DNA of 64,000 nucleotides. Origin: Bacillus sp. E(2018). Its GTDB lineage: Bacteria > Bacillota > Bacilli > Bacillales > Fictibacillaceae. This document shows, one piece after another, positions 27,837 through 37,736 of the stretch. The stretch covers positions 248,001 through 312,000 of the forward strand of contig NZ_SCOL01000001.1 in the NCBI RefSeq assembly GCF_005503015.1, written 5' to 3'. The notes below the pieces were generated by a model, which did not search any database, was not told the origin of the DNA, and worked only from the letters and a program-made list of their open reading frames with translations. A program made the translations under genes and the position numbers. How positions within the stretch are numbered: position 1 is the first letter of the stretch; each line of letters starts with the position of its first letter.

Positions 27837-29597
27837 TTGAGTAATCAGAAAATAATTGTTGTTGGTGGAGGTCTCGCCGGTTTAATGGCTACGATCAAAG
27901 CAGCTGAAGCTGGTGTAAACGTTGACCTCTTTTCAGTTGTTCCAGTAAAACGTTCGCATTCTGTTTGTGCTCAAGGTGGCATAAACGGTGCTGTAAATAC
28001 GAAAGGTGAAGGAGATTCACCGTGGGAGCATTTTGATGACTCTGTATACGGTGGCGACTTCTTAGCAAACCAACCTCCAGTTAAAGCAATGTGTGATGCG
28101 GCACCAGGAATCATTCATTTAATGGACCGTATGGGGGTAATGTTTAACAGAACGCCTGAAGGATTACTTGACTTCCGTCGTTTCGGTGGAACTCAGCATC
28201 ATCGTACTGCATTTGCAGGTGCTACAACGGGTCAGCAGTTATTGTACGCGTTGGATGAGCAAGTTCGCCGCCACGAGGTAGCAGGTCTTGTCACGAAATA
28301 TGAAGGATGGGAATTCTTATCTGCCATTATTGATGACGAAGGACAATGTCGAGGAATTACAGCTCAAAACTTGAAAACGATGGAAATCGTAAGTTTCCCT
28401 GCAGATGCTGTTATTATGGCGACTGGTGGCCCTGGAATCATTTTCGGTAAATCGACGAACTCTGTTATTAACACAGGTGGAGCAGCATCTGCTCTTTATC
28501 AGCAAGGTGTTTATTATGCGAACGGTGAGTTCATCCAAATTCACCCGACTGCCATTCCTGGTGATGACAAGCTTCGTTTAATGAGTGAATCAGCACGTGG
28601 TGAAGGTGGGCGTGTTTGGACATATAAAGACGGAAAGCCTTGGTACTTCCTAGAAGAGAAGTATCCAGCATACGGTAACCTTGTTCCTCGTGACATCGCT
28701 ACACGTGAAATCTTCCACGTGTGTGTTGATCTGAAGCTAGGAATCAATGGTGAGAACATGGTATACCTAGATCTTTCACACAAAGATCCTAAAGAGCTTG
28801 ATATTAAGCTTGGTGGAATCATTGAAATCTACGAGAAGTTTATGGGAGATGACCCACGTAAAGTTCCTATGAAAATCTTCCCTGCTGTTCACTATTCTAT
28901 GGGTGGAATGTGGGTTGATTATGATCAGATGACGAACATTCCAGGTCTTTTTGCAGCCGGTGAGTGTGAATATCAGTATCATGGTGCTAATAGATTAGGA
29001 GCTAACTCGCTGCTTTCAGCTATTTTTGGCGGCATGGAAGCTGGTCCGTCGGCTGTTAGATACATTAGAGGATTAGAAAAAACAGTTGAGGATGTACCTT
29101 CGACTGTGTTTGATAACCAAGTGAAAAAAGACCAAGAAGTATACAATAACATTCTTTCCATGGATGGAACCGAGAATGCTTATGTGATCCATAAAGAACT
29201 AGGAGAATGGATGACAGACAACGTAACGGTTGTAAGATACAACGATAAGTTAAAACAAACGGATGAAAAGATTCAAGAATTGATGCAGCGTTATAAAAAC
29301 ATCAATATAAATGATACTTCCAAGTGGAGTAATCAAGGTGCATCATTTACTCGTCAGCTTTGGCACATGCTTCAGCTAGCTCGTGTTATTACGCTTGGTG
29401 CATTGAATCGTGATGAAAGCCGTGGTGCGCATTACAAGCCAGATTTTCCTGAACGTAATGATGAGCAATGGTTAAAAACAACAAAAGCGAAATTCAATCC
29501 AACAACGAACGGACCAGAATTCGAGTATGAAGAAGTAGATGTTTCGCTTATCCAGCCACGTAAACGTGACTATTCTAAGAAGAAGGCAGGGGTGTAA
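27837..29597 (+). CDS. sdhA: Succinate dehydrogenase flavoprotein subunit
   Basis: 586 residues. Oxidises succinate to fumarate in the TCA cycle, passing electrons through SdhB and SdhC to menaquinone. FAD-binding VVGGGLAGLMATIKAAEAG at the N-terminus, HSVCAQGGIN with the FAD-linking histidine region, HRTAFAGATTGQQLL, and the catalytic region HPTAIPG ... SARGEGGRVW. TTG start at 27837 with AAAAGGGGTGAG. SdhB follows after two bases. Confidence 0.96.
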   Translation: MSNQKIIVVGGGLAGLMATIKAAEAGVNVDLFSVVPVKRSHSVCAQGGINGAVNTKGEGDSPWEHFDDSVYGGDFLANQPPVKAMCDAAPGIIHLMDRMGVMFNRTPEGLLDFRRFGGTQHHRTAFAGATTGQQLLYALDEQVRRHEVAGLVTKYEGWEFLSAIIDDEGQCRGITAQNLKTMEIVSFPADAVIMATGGPGIIFGKSTNSVINTGGAASALYQQGVYYANGEFIQIHPTAIPGDDKLRLMSESARGEGGRVWTYKDGKPWYFLEEKYPAYGNLVPRDIATREIFHVCVDLKLGINGENMVYLDLSHKDPKELDIKLGGIIEIYEKFMGDDPRKVPMKIFPAVHYSMGGMWVDYDQMTNIPGLFAAGECEYQYHGANRLGANSLLSAIFGGMEAGPSAVRYIRGLEKTVEDVPSTVFDNQVKKDQEVYNNILSMDGTENAYVIHKELGEWMTDNVTVVRYNDKLKQTDEKIQELMQRYKNININDTSKWSNQGASFTRQLWHMLQLARVITLGALNRDESRGAHYKPDFPERNDEQWLKTTKAKFNPTTNGPEFEYEEVDVSLIQPRKRDYSKKKAGV

Positions 29598-29599
29598 GC

Positions 29600-30355
29600 A
29601 TGAGCACAAAAATGGTGAAATTCATCATCTCAAGACAGGATAACCCAGAAACTGCCCCATATTTAGAAGAGTTTGAGATTCCTCATCGTCCAAACATGAA
29701 CGTAATATCTGCTCTTATGGAAATTCGTAGAAACCCTGTTAACGCAAAAGGGGAAGCTACGACTCCCGTTACTTGGGAGATGGGTTGTTTAGAAGAAGTT
29801 TGTGGTGCATGTTCAATGGTAATCAACGGAAAGCCAAGACAATCTTGTACGGCTCTTGTTGATCAATTAGAACAGCCGATTCGTCTTGAACCAATGAAAA
29901 CATTCCCGGTTGTCCGTGATTTGGCGATCGATAGAAGTAGAATGTTTGATGCACTTAAACGAGTTAAAGCTTGGATTCCGATCGATGGTACGTATGATCT
30001 TGGACCAGGTCCTCGTATGCCTGAAACAAAGCGTCAATGGGCATATGAACTTTCAAAATGTATGACTTGCGGTGTTTGTTTAGAAGCGTGCCCGAACGTA
30101 AATACAAATTCAGACTTTATCGGACCAGCACCTTTATCTCAAGTTCGTCTATTTAACGCTCATCCAACTGGTGAGATGAATAAGGAAGAACGTTTAAACG
30201 CGATCATGGATGACGGTGGGCTTGCAGAGTGCGGTAACTCGCAAAACTGTGTACAGTCTTGTCCGAAAGGTATTCCTTTAACAACATCAATCGCTGCACT
30301 TAACCGTGATACAAGCTTCCAAGCTTTCAAGAACTTCTTTGGCAGTGATCGTTAA
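29600..30355 (+). CDS. sdhB: Succinate dehydrogenase iron-sulfur subunit
   Basis: 251 residues. Carries three clusters: the plant-type [2Fe-2S] site CLEEVCGACSM ... SC in the N-terminal half, and the [4Fe-4S]/[3Fe-4S] sites CMTCGVCLEACP and CVQSCPKG in the C-terminal half. All ligand cysteines are present. ATG is two bases after the sdhA stop codon, with AGGGGTG inside the end of sdhA. Ends in a terminator. Confidence 0.96.
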   Translation: MSTKMVKFIISRQDNPETAPYLEEFEIPHRPNMNVISALMEIRRNPVNAKGEATTPVTWEMGCLEEVCGACSMVINGKPRQSCTALVDQLEQPIRLEPMKTFPVVRDLAIDRSRMFDALKRVKAWIPIDGTYDLGPGPRMPETKRQWAYELSKCMTCGVCLEACPNVNTNSDFIGPAPLSQVRLFNAHPTGEMNKEERLNAIMDDGGLAECGNSQNCVQSCPKGIPLTTSIAALNRDTSFQAFKNFFGSDR

Positions 30356-30365
30356 AGTATCATAC

Positions 30366-30397
30366 AGAGCTTCTCTCATCAGGGAGAAGCTTTTTTT
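30366..30397 (+). terminator. Terminator after sdhCAB
   Basis: AGAGCTTCTC / GGGAGAAGCT stem and a seven-T run. Confidence 0.85.
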
Positions 30398-30457
30398 AAA
30401 AACAAATAACTGAATAGCGATTCATTAAATATCTGTATAGGAGAGGCGGTAAAGAAT

Positions 30458-30925
30458 TTGGCTAGGCAAGATTACATATCAAATATGGATGAGTGGAAAA
30501 AAGGTTTTTCATTTTTTCACGAGTTGCAAGTACGTTTTGGTGAAATTGATGGATTCGGCCACGTGAACAATACGAACATCTTTACTTATATGGAAGAATC
30601 ACGAATCGCAATGTTTAAGGAACTGGGTTTGATGACTGACTGGGGTGCTCCAGATTCAGAAGAGATTCCGGTAGTGGCAGATCTTCAATGTGATTATTTG
30701 GCACAGATCATGTACGACGAAAAATTAAAAGTGTATGTGAAGATAAATGAAGTAGGTTCATCTTCAATAGACATCCATTACTTAGGCATAAATGAGAAGA
30801 AGATTCCTGTATTTACAGGGAGAGGCGCTATCGTTCAGATTTCTAGACGTAATGGACGTCCCGTAAAGTGGAATGAAGAGTTAAAAAATCAGCTAAATAA
30901 TTTTTCTAAAGAAGCCCGAGTATGA
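30458..30925 (+). CDS. ysmA: Acyl-CoA thioesterase, hot-dog fold (YsmA)
   Basis: 155 residues. 4HBT-type thioesterase: VRFGEIDGFGHVNNTNIFTYMEESR (aspartate and histidine of the DxxGHVNN active site near residues 25-35) followed by the central beta sheet. Expected to hydrolyse acyl-CoA; substrate unknown. TTG start at 30458 after GGAGAGGCGG. It lies between sdhB and gerE, as ysmA in B. subtilis. Confidence 0.82.
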   Translation: MARQDYISNMDEWKKGFSFFHELQVRFGEIDGFGHVNNTNIFTYMEESRIAMFKELGLMTDWGAPDSEEIPVVADLQCDYLAQIMYDEKLKVYVKINEVGSSSIDIHYLGINEKKIPVFTGRGAIVQISRRNGRPVKWNEELKNQLNNFSKEARV

Positions 30926-30940
30926 AAATGGGCTTTTTTT
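30911..30940 (+). terminator. Terminator after ysmA
   Basis: AAGCCC / GGGCTT stem that spans the ysmA stop codon, then a T run. Confidence 0.75.
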
Positions 30941-30986
30941 AATGTGTATCTGTAATATTCTTCATACTTTTTAAATGAACCAAGTC

Positions 30987-31014
30987 ACTCCCATCTGACT
31001 CTTTACATACTATA
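30987..31014 (+). promoter_or_regulatory. Sigma-K promoter of gerE
   Basis: AC at 30987-30988, exactly 17 bases, then CATACTATA (31006-31014), a full match to the sigma-K pattern AC-N17-CATAnnnTA. gerE is a sigma-K gene in B. subtilis, so this fits late mother-cell expression. Confidence 0.75.
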
Positions 31015-31079
31015 TGTTGACTAAATACTTCCAATATTCGTTGGCGGTTCCTAAACCCTAGCAAGGAGGGGTGAATTCA

Positions 31080-31304
31080 TTGAAAGATAAACACTACCGA
31101 CCGAAGCCTCTACTTACAAAAAGAGAGAGAGAAGTTTTCGAACTACTAGTTCAAGATAAGACCACAAAAGAAATTGCGGAACAATTATTCATTAGTGAGA
31201 AAACAGTTCGTAACCATATTTCAAATACCATGCAAAAGCTTGGGGTTAAAGGACGCTCTCAAGCCGTTGTAGAGTTATTGAGGCTTGGAGAACTCGAGAT
31301 TTAG
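31080..31304 (+). CDS. gerE: Spore germination/coat transcription regulator GerE
   Basis: 74 residues from the TTG at 31080, the same length as B. subtilis GerE. The whole protein is a LuxR-type helix-turn-helix: PLLTKREREVFELLVQDKTT, LFISEKTVRNHISNTMQKLG and RSQAVVELLRLGELE. It turns on late spore coat genes with sigma-K in the mother cell. AAGGAGGGG lies at 31061-31069; a GTG at 31071 is too close to it. Residues differ from B. subtilis mainly in the first ten positions. Confidence 0.95.
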   Translation: MKDKHYRPKPLLTKREREVFELLVQDKTTKEIAEQLFISEKTVRNHISNTMQKLGVKGRSQAVVELLRLGELEI

Positions 31305-31307
31305 TCA

Positions 31308-31338
31308 GAAAGCGGCTTTCATTGTGAAAGCCGTTTTC
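31308..31338 (+). terminator. Hairpin after gerE
   Basis: GAAAGCGGCTTTC / GAAAGCCGTTTTC stem with one G-U pair and a five-base loop; the following T run is poor, so termination may be partial. Confidence 0.6.
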
Positions 31339-31369
31339 AGTTTGGTTATGCAGCAGGCAAAAAGTGTAA

Positions 31370-31399
31370 TTGATTTTTCTAACCTTTTTCCGCTATGAT
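31370..31399 (+). promoter_or_regulatory. Sigma-A promoter of glcT
   Basis: TTGATT (31370-31375), 18 bases, TATGAT (31394-31399). Confidence 0.55.
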
Positions 31400-31453
31400 G
31401 AAAGTTATGATGTGAGTGGTTTATGGACGTAAATGAAAAAGGTGAAAAAATTC

Positions 31454-32308
31454 ATGAACAAAAGCCTGAAAGTGAAAAAAGTTCTTAATAATAATGTGGT
31501 TATTGCTATTAATACCTCCAATGAAGAAAGAATTGTTATTGGCAAAGGGATCGGCTTCGGTAAGAAACCTGGTGAAGAGATCTTTCCTAAGCAAGTGGAC
31601 AAGTTATTTGTATTGAAAGATGAAAACGAGCAAGAACAATATAAAACCTTATTAGATTCGATAGATGAAAAGATAGTAGAATTGATCAATGATGTAATTG
31701 TTCACATACGAACTCGTTTTGAGAATGAGTTAAACGAACATATACATGTCGCGTTAACCGACCATATTACATTTGCGATCAAACGATTAGAACAGAGTAT
31801 GGATATCAAAAATCCATTCCTAACTGAAACACAAACACTCTATCCAAAAGAATATACAGTGGCTGAAGAGGCGATAGAAATCATCAATAAGTCGCTGGGC
31901 ATTCATCTTCCTGAAGGTGAGATTGGTTTTGTGGCATTACATATTCATAGCGCCATAACCAATAAAAGTGTAACTGATATAAAGAAGCACTCAGAGCTCA
32001 TCAACACTTTAATGCAGATGATTCAACATTCACTAGACCTATCTATTGATACGAAAAGCATCAATTATTTACGTCTTGTACGTCACTTAAGGCATGCGAT
32101 AGAACGTATCTCTATGGGCGATATCATGGAAGAACAAGAAAAGTTAGCAAAAGTGTTGAAAGAAGAATATCCTTTATGCTACAATTTGGCGTGGAAGTTG
32201 ATTAAGGTTATGCAAAACACCTTACAAAAACCCGTGCCGCATGCAGAAGCAGTATATTTGACAATGCATTTGCAAAGGCTTTCGCGTTATGACAATGAAG
32301 ACAAATGA
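31454..32308 (+). CDS. glcT: PtsGHI operon antiterminator GlcT (BglG family)
   Basis: 284 residues. RNA-binding CAT domain (residues 1-58, with VKKVLNNNVVIA and IGKGIGFGKKPGEEI) and two PTS-regulation domains with histidines in LNEHIHVALTDHI, GFVALHIHSA, LRLVRHLRH and AVYLTMHLQRL. Binds the RAT RNA upstream of ptsG to block a terminator; enzyme IICB phosphorylates it when glucose is absent. ATG at 31454 (MNKSLKVKKV) aligns with B. subtilis GlcT (MNGSFTVKKV); an in-frame ATG lies seven codons earlier. Confidence 0.93.
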   Translation: MNKSLKVKKVLNNNVVIAINTSNEERIVIGKGIGFGKKPGEEIFPKQVDKLFVLKDENEQEQYKTLLDSIDEKIVELINDVIVHIRTRFENELNEHIHVALTDHITFAIKRLEQSMDIKNPFLTETQTLYPKEYTVAEEAIEIINKSLGIHLPEGEIGFVALHIHSAITNKSVTDIKKHSELINTLMQMIQHSLDLSIDTKSINYLRLVRHLRHAIERISMGDIMEEQEKLAKVLKEEYPLCYNLAWKLIKVMQNTLQKPVPHAEAVYLTMHLQRLSRYDNEDK

Positions 32309-32317
32309 TAACAGAAT
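32289..32317 (+). promoter_or_regulatory. Candidate promoter of ptsGHI inside the end of glcT
   Basis: ATGACA (32289-32294), 17 bases, CAGAAT (32312-32317). Transcription would start near 32324, a dozen bases before the RAT, which is the arrangement in B. subtilis. Confidence 0.45.
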
Positions 32318-32335
32318 ATAGAGCAACTCGTTTTT

Positions 32336-32450
32336 ACGTGTTACTGATTCGATCAGGCATAAGTAAGAAACAAAAGTGTAGCAGATGCTTAATTAGGATA
32401 TATTAATTCTGATTAGGGATTTACTCATGTTTCTTATTTATGTCTTTTTT
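32336..32450 (+). promoter_or_regulatory. GlcT-responsive RAT and terminator in the ptsG leader
   Basis: The block ACGTGTTACTGATTCGATCA at 32336-32355 is nearly identical to the B. subtilis ptsG RAT. Its 3' part overlaps the left arm of a 14-bp terminator stem (CATAAGTAAGAAAC at 32358-32371, with 32429-32442) followed by TCTTTTTT. GlcT binding to the RAT would exclude the terminator. The loop of about 57 bases is long, as in the known case. Confidence 0.9.
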
Positions 32451-32504
32451 TGTTTTTTGCGGAAGTTAATGGAAGGGTTATCATAATAAAAAGGAGGACT
32501 TCCT

Positions 32505-34577
32505 ATGTGGAAAAAACTTTTTGGTGTTCTTCAACGCGTAGGTAAAGCGCTAATGCTGCCGGTTGCTATTTTGCCTGCTGCAGGTCTATTGCTTGCCTTT
32601 GGTAATGCGTTCAAAAACCCAGCGTTAATTGAAAGAATACCTGCATTAGATGCAGCATGGTTCCAACTTGTTGCAGACGTAATGGAGAAATCGGGAGACA
32701 TTGTTTTTGCTAATCTATCGTTACTGTTTGCCGTAGGTGTTGCCGTAGGTCTTGCAGGCGGTGAAGGGGTAGCAGGATTAGCTGCTATTATCGGTTACTT
32801 GATCATGAACGTAACCATGAGCGTTATTGAAGGGGTAACACCTGATATGATCGGAAAAGATCCTTCTTTTGCGAACGTACTAGGTATCCCAACACTTCAG
32901 ACAGGTGTGTTTGGAGGTATCATCGTCGGTATCTTAGCCTCCTATCTTTATAAGAGGTTCTATAACATCGAACTTCCTCAATACTTAGGGTTCTTTGCTG
33001 GAAAACGTTTTGTACCGATTATTACAGCAGTATCTGCTTTGGCACTGGGTATTGTAATGACGTTCATCTGGCCACCTGTTCAGCATGGACTTAATACGTT
33101 CTCTGAAAGCATGATTAATTCGAACTTGACGGTCGCAGCGTTTATCTTTGGTGTGATCGAACGTTCATTGATTCCTTTTGGACTTCATCACATTTTCTAC
33201 TCGCCGTTCTGGTTTGAGTTCGGCTCTTATAAATCTGCAGCAGAAGGACTCGTTCGTGGTGACCAAGCGATCTTCTTTGCACAATTAAAAGATAACGTTG
33301 AACTAACAGCAGGTACTTTTATGACTGGTAAGTACCCATTCATGATGTTTGGACTTCCAGCTGCAGCATTAGCGATGTATCATGAAGCGCGACCTGAACA
33401 AAAGAAAATCGTTGCGGGTATCATGGGTTCTGCTGCGTTGACTTCTTTCTTAACGGGAATTACGGAACCACTTGAGTTCACATTCTTATTTATTGCTCCA
33501 GTATTATTTGGAATTCATGCTATTTTCGCAGGTCTTTCTTTTATGGTTATGCACTTGTTAAATGTTAAAATAGGTATGACTTTCTCTGGTGGTGTAATTG
33601 ACTACTTATTGTACGGAGTGCTTCCTAACCGTACTGATTGGTGGCTTGTAATTCCTGTAGGTCTTGCACTTGCAGTAATCTATTACTTTGGTTTCCGTTT
33701 TGCGATTCGTAAATGGAATCTTAAGACACCAGGACGAGAAATCGTGGATGATGAAGTTGAAACGAATGTTGGACCGTCCAATAAAGATTCACTAGCAGCG
33801 AATATTTTAGAGGGATTAGGCGGAGAGTCCAATATCTCTAACCTTGACGCTTGTATCACTCGATTAAGAGTTTCTGTTAATGATCCGAAGGAAGTAGACA
33901 AGGATCGATTGAAAAAACTCGGAGCATCTGGAGTTCTTGAGATGGGTAATAACATTCAAGCGATCTTTGGAACTCGATCAGATACGATTAAGAGTGAAAT
34001 TCAAGATATTATCAGTGGTAAGACTGTAGCAAAACCAAAGAACGCTGAGAAAACTCCTGAACAAGGAAAAGTTGTGGAAACAAACGATAAAGGTGCTACA
34101 CCAACTTCATCGATCTCTACTGATGATGATCGTTTTGTTTCTCCGATTAAAGGGAAAATACTTCCGATCACAGAAGTTCCTGACCAAGTTTTCTCAGGTA
34201 AAATGATGGGTGATGGATTTGCGATCGAACCAGCAGAAGGTTTGGTGGTTTCACCTGTTAATGGTAAGATAATGAATATCTTCCCGACAAAACATGCCAT
34301 AGGTATTGAGTCAGATTCAGGTAAAGAAATCCTTATTCACTTTGGTATCGATACAGTGAAGCTTAAAGGTGAAGGTTTTGAGAGCTTTGTTTCTGAAGGC
34401 GACAGAGTTAAGATCGGTCAAAAGATTTTAAAGGTTGACTTGAACTTTGTTAAGGAGAATGCACCATCCGTAATCACACCGATTGTTTTCACGAATCTAT
34501 CGGATGAAACAGTTTCCGTCGAAAAAACAGGAACTGTGGCTATAGAGGAAGAAAATATTATTACATTCAAAAAATAA
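32505..34577 (+). CDS. ptsG: PTS glucose transporter EIICBA
   Basis: 690 residues. Imports and phosphorylates glucose. Domains: membrane EIIC (1 to about 390; [19 protein letters not shown] is the sugar-site signature), EIIB (about 415-500) with the phosphorylated cysteine near residue 450 in [10 protein letters not shown], and EIIA (about 540-690) with the active-site histidine near 612 in [13 protein letters not shown] charged linker separates IIB and IIA. ATG with AAGGAGG at 32491-32497. First gene of the ptsGHI operon. Confidence 0.96.
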   Translation: MWKKLFGVLQRVGKALMLPVAILPAAGLLLAFGNAFKNPALIERIPALDAAWFQLVADVMEKSGDIVFANLSLLFAVGVAVGLAGGEGVAGLAAIIGYLIMNVTMSVIEGVTPDMIGKDPSFANVLGIPTLQTGVFGGIIVGILASYLYKRFYNIELPQYLGFFAGKRFVPIITAVSALALGIVMTFIWPPVQHGLNTFSESMINSNLTVAAFIFGVIERSLIPFGLHHIFYSPFWFEFGSYKSAAEGLVRGDQAIFFAQLKDNVELTAGTFMTGKYPFMMFGLPAAALAMYHEARPEQKKIVAGIMGSAALTSFLTGITEPLEFTFLFIAPVLFGIHAIFAGLSFMVMHLLNVKIGMTFSGGVIDYLLYGVLPNRTDWWLVIPVGLALAVIYYFGFRFAIRKWNLKTPGREIVDDEVETNVGPSNKDSLAANILEGLGGESNISNLDACITRLRVSVNDPKEVDKDRLKKLGASGVLEMGNNIQAIFGTRSDTIKSEIQDIISGKTVAKPKNAEKTPEQGKVVETNDKGATPTSSISTDDDRFVSPIKGKILPITEVPDQVFSGKMMGDGFAIEPAEGLVVSPVNGKIMNIFPTKHAIGIESDSGKEILIHFGIDTVKLKGEGFESFVSEGDRVKIGQKILKVDLNFVKENAPSVITPIVFTNLSDETVSVEKTGTVAIEEENIITFKK

Positions 34578-34590
34578 AGGGGTAATTATC

Positions 34591-34857
34591 ATGGCAGAAA
34601 AAACATTCAAAGTAACTAGTGAATCAGGAATCCACGCACGTCCAGCAACAACTTTAGTTAACCAAGCAGGTCAGTTCAGCTCAGATATTACACTTGATTA
34701 CAACGGAAAAAGCGTTAACTTAAAATCAATCATGGGCGTAATGAGCCTTGGAATTCAACAAGGATCTTCAATCGTGATCAAAGCAGAAGGTTCAGATGCA
34801 GATGAAGCAATTGCAGCATTAGAAAATGTAATGAAAAAGGAAGGGCTTGGTGAGTAA
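34591..34857 (+). CDS. ptsH: PTS phosphocarrier protein HPr
   Basis: 88 residues. Carries phosphate from EI to the sugar permeases on His15 ([10 protein letters not shown]), and is phosphorylated on Ser46 ([12 protein letters not shown]) by HPr kinase to become the CcpA corepressor. Both residues are exactly in place. AAAGGGG precedes the ATG; the stop codon overlaps the ptsI start. The presence of Ser46 supports the cre sites proposed elsewhere in this window. Confidence 0.98.
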   Translation: MAEKTFKVTSESGIHARPATTLVNQAGQFSSDITLDYNGKSVNLKSIMGVMSLGIQQGSSIVIKAEGSDADEAIAALENVMKKEGLGE

Positions 34858-36569
34858 TGTCTGAAAAAATTTCAGGTATTGCAGCATCAGCCGGCATCGC
34901 AATCGCAAAAGCGTTTGTTCTTCAAAACCCTGAATTAACGATCGAAAGAAAATCGATTTCAGATTCTGCGAGTGAGATCGAGCGTTTTGAAGCAGCGCTA
35001 AACGTTTCTAAAGAGGAACTTTCTGTAATTAAAGAAAAAGCGAACAAAGAGTTAGGTGAAGATAAGGCAGCGATTTTTGCTGCCCATCTTCTTGTATTGA
35101 GCGATCCAGAACTAGTTGATGCTGTAAAACAAAAGATTGAGAATGAAAAGGTTAATGCAGAAGTAGCAATGGACGATGTTTCATCCATGTTCATCAATAT
35201 GTTTGAATCCATGGATAACGAATACATGAAAGAGCGTGCTGCAGATATTCGTGACGTTTCAAAACGAGTTTTAGCTCATTTATTAAATGTAACGTTTACA
35301 ACACCTGCAAGCATCACTGAAGAAGTTGTTATCTTAGCAGAAGATTTAACTCCTTCTGACACCGCTCAATTAAACCGTAACTTTGTTAAAGGATTTGCAA
35401 CAGACATTGGTGGGAGAACTTCTCACTCAGCAATCATGTCTCGTTCGATGGAAATTCCTGCAGTAGTGGGAACGAAGACGATTACGGAAAACGTTGAGAA
35501 CGGTGTGATGGTAATCATTGACGGTTTGGATGGACTAGTAATCGTGAATCCAACAGAAGATGAAATCGCAACATATGAAGAGAAACAAAAACAATATCAA
35601 AAGCAGAAAGCGGAATGGGCAAAGCTAGTGAATGAAAAAACATTCTCAAGCGATTCTGTTCAAGTTGAGCTTGCGGCTAATATTGGAACACCAGCTGATG
35701 TAAAAGGTGTACTTGAGAACGGTGCAGAAGGCGTTGGTTTATACCGTACAGAGTTCCTTTACATGGGCCGTGATCAACTTCCTACTGAAGAAGAGCAGTT
35801 CAAGGCATATAGTGAAGTGCTTCAAAAGATGGAAGGTAAACCAGTAGTCATCCGTACACTCGATATTGGTGGAGATAAGGAACTTCCTTATTTAAATCTT
35901 CCGAAAGAGTTAAATCCGTTCTTAGGATTCCGAGCGATTCGTCTTTGTTTAGAAGAGCAAGACATTTTCCGCACGCAACTTAGAGCACTTCTTCGCGCAA
36001 GCCAATATGGAAACTTGAAGATCATGTTCCCGATGATTGCAACACTTGGAGAATTTCGTGCTGCTAAAGCTATATTATTAGAGGAAAAAGAAAAGCTCGT
36101 TTCTGAGGGAATTGAAGTTTCAGAATCCATTGAAGTAGGTATCATGGTGGAAATTCCATCAACAGCCGTAATGGCAGATACTTTTGCTAAAGAAGTTGAT
36201 TTCTTCAGCATCGGTACTAACGATTTGATTCAATATACGATGGCTGCAGATCGTATGAACGAACAAGTTTCTTACTTGTATCAGCCTTACAATCCAGCAA
36301 TCTTAAGATTAGTAAAAATGGTTATCGATGCAGCACATAAAGAAGGCAAATGGGCTGGTATGTGTGGAGAGATGGCAGGCGATCCGATCGCAATTCCAAT
36401 TCTTCTTGGCCTTGGTCTAGATGAATTCTCAATGAGTGCTACATCTGTACTTCCAGCTCGTAGTCAGATTCTCGGTCTGTCTAAAGAAAAGATCAGTGCA
36501 CACATGGATGAAATTCTACAAATGGAAACAATGGAAGACGTTGTGAAGTTTGCAGAAGAAAATTTCTAA
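34857..36569 (+). CDS. ptsI: PTS enzyme I
   Basis: 570 residues. Autophosphorylates with PEP and passes phosphate to HPr. The N-terminal HPr-binding and phosphohistidine domain has [21 protein letters not shown] across two blocks, with the active histidine at residue 190; the C-terminal PEP-binding barrel has [35 protein letters not shown] and the cysteine motif [12 protein letters not shown] overlaps the ptsH stop by one base (TAATG). Followed by a terminator. Confidence 0.98.
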   Translation: MSEKISGIAASAGIAIAKAFVLQNPELTIERKSISDSASEIERFEAALNVSKEELSVIKEKANKELGEDKAAIFAAHLLVLSDPELVDAVKQKIENEKVNAEVAMDDVSSMFINMFESMDNEYMKERAADIRDVSKRVLAHLLNVTFTTPASITEEVVILAEDLTPSDTAQLNRNFVKGFATDIGGRTSHSAIMSRSMEIPAVVGTKTITENVENGVMVIIDGLDGLVIVNPTEDEIATYEEKQKQYQKQKAEWAKLVNEKTFSSDSVQVELAANIGTPADVKGVLENGAEGVGLYRTEFLYMGRDQLPTEEEQFKAYSEVLQKMEGKPVVIRTLDIGGDKELPYLNLPKELNPFLGFRAIRLCLEEQDIFRTQLRALLRASQYGNLKIMFPMIATLGEFRAAKAILLEEKEKLVSEGIEVSESIEVGIMVEIPSTAVMADTFAKEVDFFSIGTNDLIQYTMAADRMNEQVSYLYQPYNPAILRLVKMVIDAAHKEGKWAGMCGEMAGDPIAIPILLGLGLDEFSMSATSVLPARSQILGLSKEKISAHMDEILQMETMEDVVKFAEENF

Positions 36570-36575
36570 AGTGAA

Positions 36576-36608
36576 AAAAGACTATGGGGAAATTTCCATA
36601 GTCTTTTT
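36576..36608 (+). terminator. Terminator after ptsGHI
   Basis: AAAAGACTATGG / CCATAGTCTTTT stem with a T-rich tail. Confidence 0.88.
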
Positions 36609-36642
36609 CTATAGATGTTGAGTTAATATGGTTGGACACGGG

Positions 36643-36675
36643 AGTGGTTGATTTTCGCTTCAAGTTGCATGCTTT
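36643..36675 (+). repeat. Remnant of the interspersed repeat
   Basis: AGTGGTTGATTTTCGCTTCA and AGTTGC match the left end of the repeat at 3513 and 38853, after which the similarity stops. It seems to be a truncated copy. Confidence 0.5.
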
Positions 36676-36780
36676 TAAAACATTACATTAACGAATGGTA
36701 TTGCAATTTCATAAAAATATTAGCAGAATAGAAAACAGTGATTTAACGCCAGTATGTATATAGAGATGAGGCGATGTTTT

Positions 36781-37575
36781 TTGAATAGACCCATTGGAGT
36801 CATTGATTCAGGAGTGGGAGGTTTAACGGTAGCAAGAGAGATCATGAAGCAGCTACCGAAAGAAGAAATTATTTACTTAGGTGACACGAAAAGGTGTCCG
36901 TATGGTCCGAGGCCATTTGAAGAGGTTAGGACTTTTACATGGGAAATGATTGACTATCTTTTAGAACAGAAAATTAAGATGCTTGTTATAGCTTGTAATA
37001 CGGCTACTGCAGCAGTATTAGAAGAAGCGAAGAGAAAGTTAGACATTCCGGTCTTAGGGGTTATCCATCCAGGTGCCCGTTCAGCTTTAAAAGCAACGAA
37101 AAATAATCACGTTGGTGTAATAGGTACAGTCGGAACGATCAATAGTGGTGCTTATAAACAGGCACTAACGCAGATTCGTAACGATGTAATCGTAGAGAGT
37201 TTAGCATGCCCGTTGTTCGTTCCACTTGTTGAACAGGGAAAGTTATCAGGTGAAGAGACATTAAGTGCCGTTTCAGAAACCTTATATCCGCTAAAGGATG
37301 TATCAATCGATACGTTAATTCTGGGATGCACTCATTATCCGCTATTAAGACCGATTATTCAGCAAGTGATGGGTGAACATATTACCCTAATCTGTTCAGG
37401 TGCAGAAACGGCGCGTGAAGTTTCTGTTATCCTCGACCATAGCGGGCTCTTAAATACAGAAGATGTTAAACCCGTTCATCGATTTTTAGCTACAGCAGAG
37501 AGTAATCATTTTCTGCAAATTGCTAACCACTGGCTAGACCGTAAGATTGAAAAAGTAGAATGTATTCAGTTGTAG
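36781..37575 (+). CDS. racE: Glutamate racemase
   Basis: 264 residues. Makes D-glutamate for peptidoglycan. [13 protein letters not shown] at the N-terminus, [13 protein letters not shown], the catalytic cysteine regions [11 protein letters not shown] and [10 protein letters not shown], all intact. TTG at 36781 (MNRPIGVID) lies nine bases after GAGG and matches the B. subtilis RacE start; the frame is open nine codons further up. Its usual neighbour gerM follows. Confidence 0.94.
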   Translation: MNRPIGVIDSGVGGLTVAREIMKQLPKEEIIYLGDTKRCPYGPRPFEEVRTFTWEMIDYLLEQKIKMLVIACNTATAAVLEEAKRKLDIPVLGVIHPGARSALKATKNNHVGVIGTVGTINSGAYKQALTQIRNDVIVESLACPLFVPLVEQGKLSGEETLSAVSETLYPLKDVSIDTLILGCTHYPLLRPIIQQVMGEHITLICSGAETAREVSVILDHSGLLNTEDVKPVHRFLATAESNHFLQIANHWLDRKIEKVECIQL

Positions 37576-37624
37576 TTTCCGAAGCACTAGATTTTGATAA
37601 CCTCATGAAGAGAATATTGGAGTG

Positions 37625-37662
37625 AAAAGAGTAGAGTCCATTTAGGATTCTGCTCTTTTTAT
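37625..37662 (+). terminator. Terminator between racE and gerM
   Basis: AAAAGAGTAGAGTCC / GGATTCTGCTCTTTTT imperfect stem with T-rich tail. Confidence 0.75.
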
Positions 37663-37736
37663 TTTTTGTACAAGTGGTCTATCGGGAGAAGATAGCTCGT
37701 ATACATGATAGTACAAACCACTTGAGGAGGGAAAGT

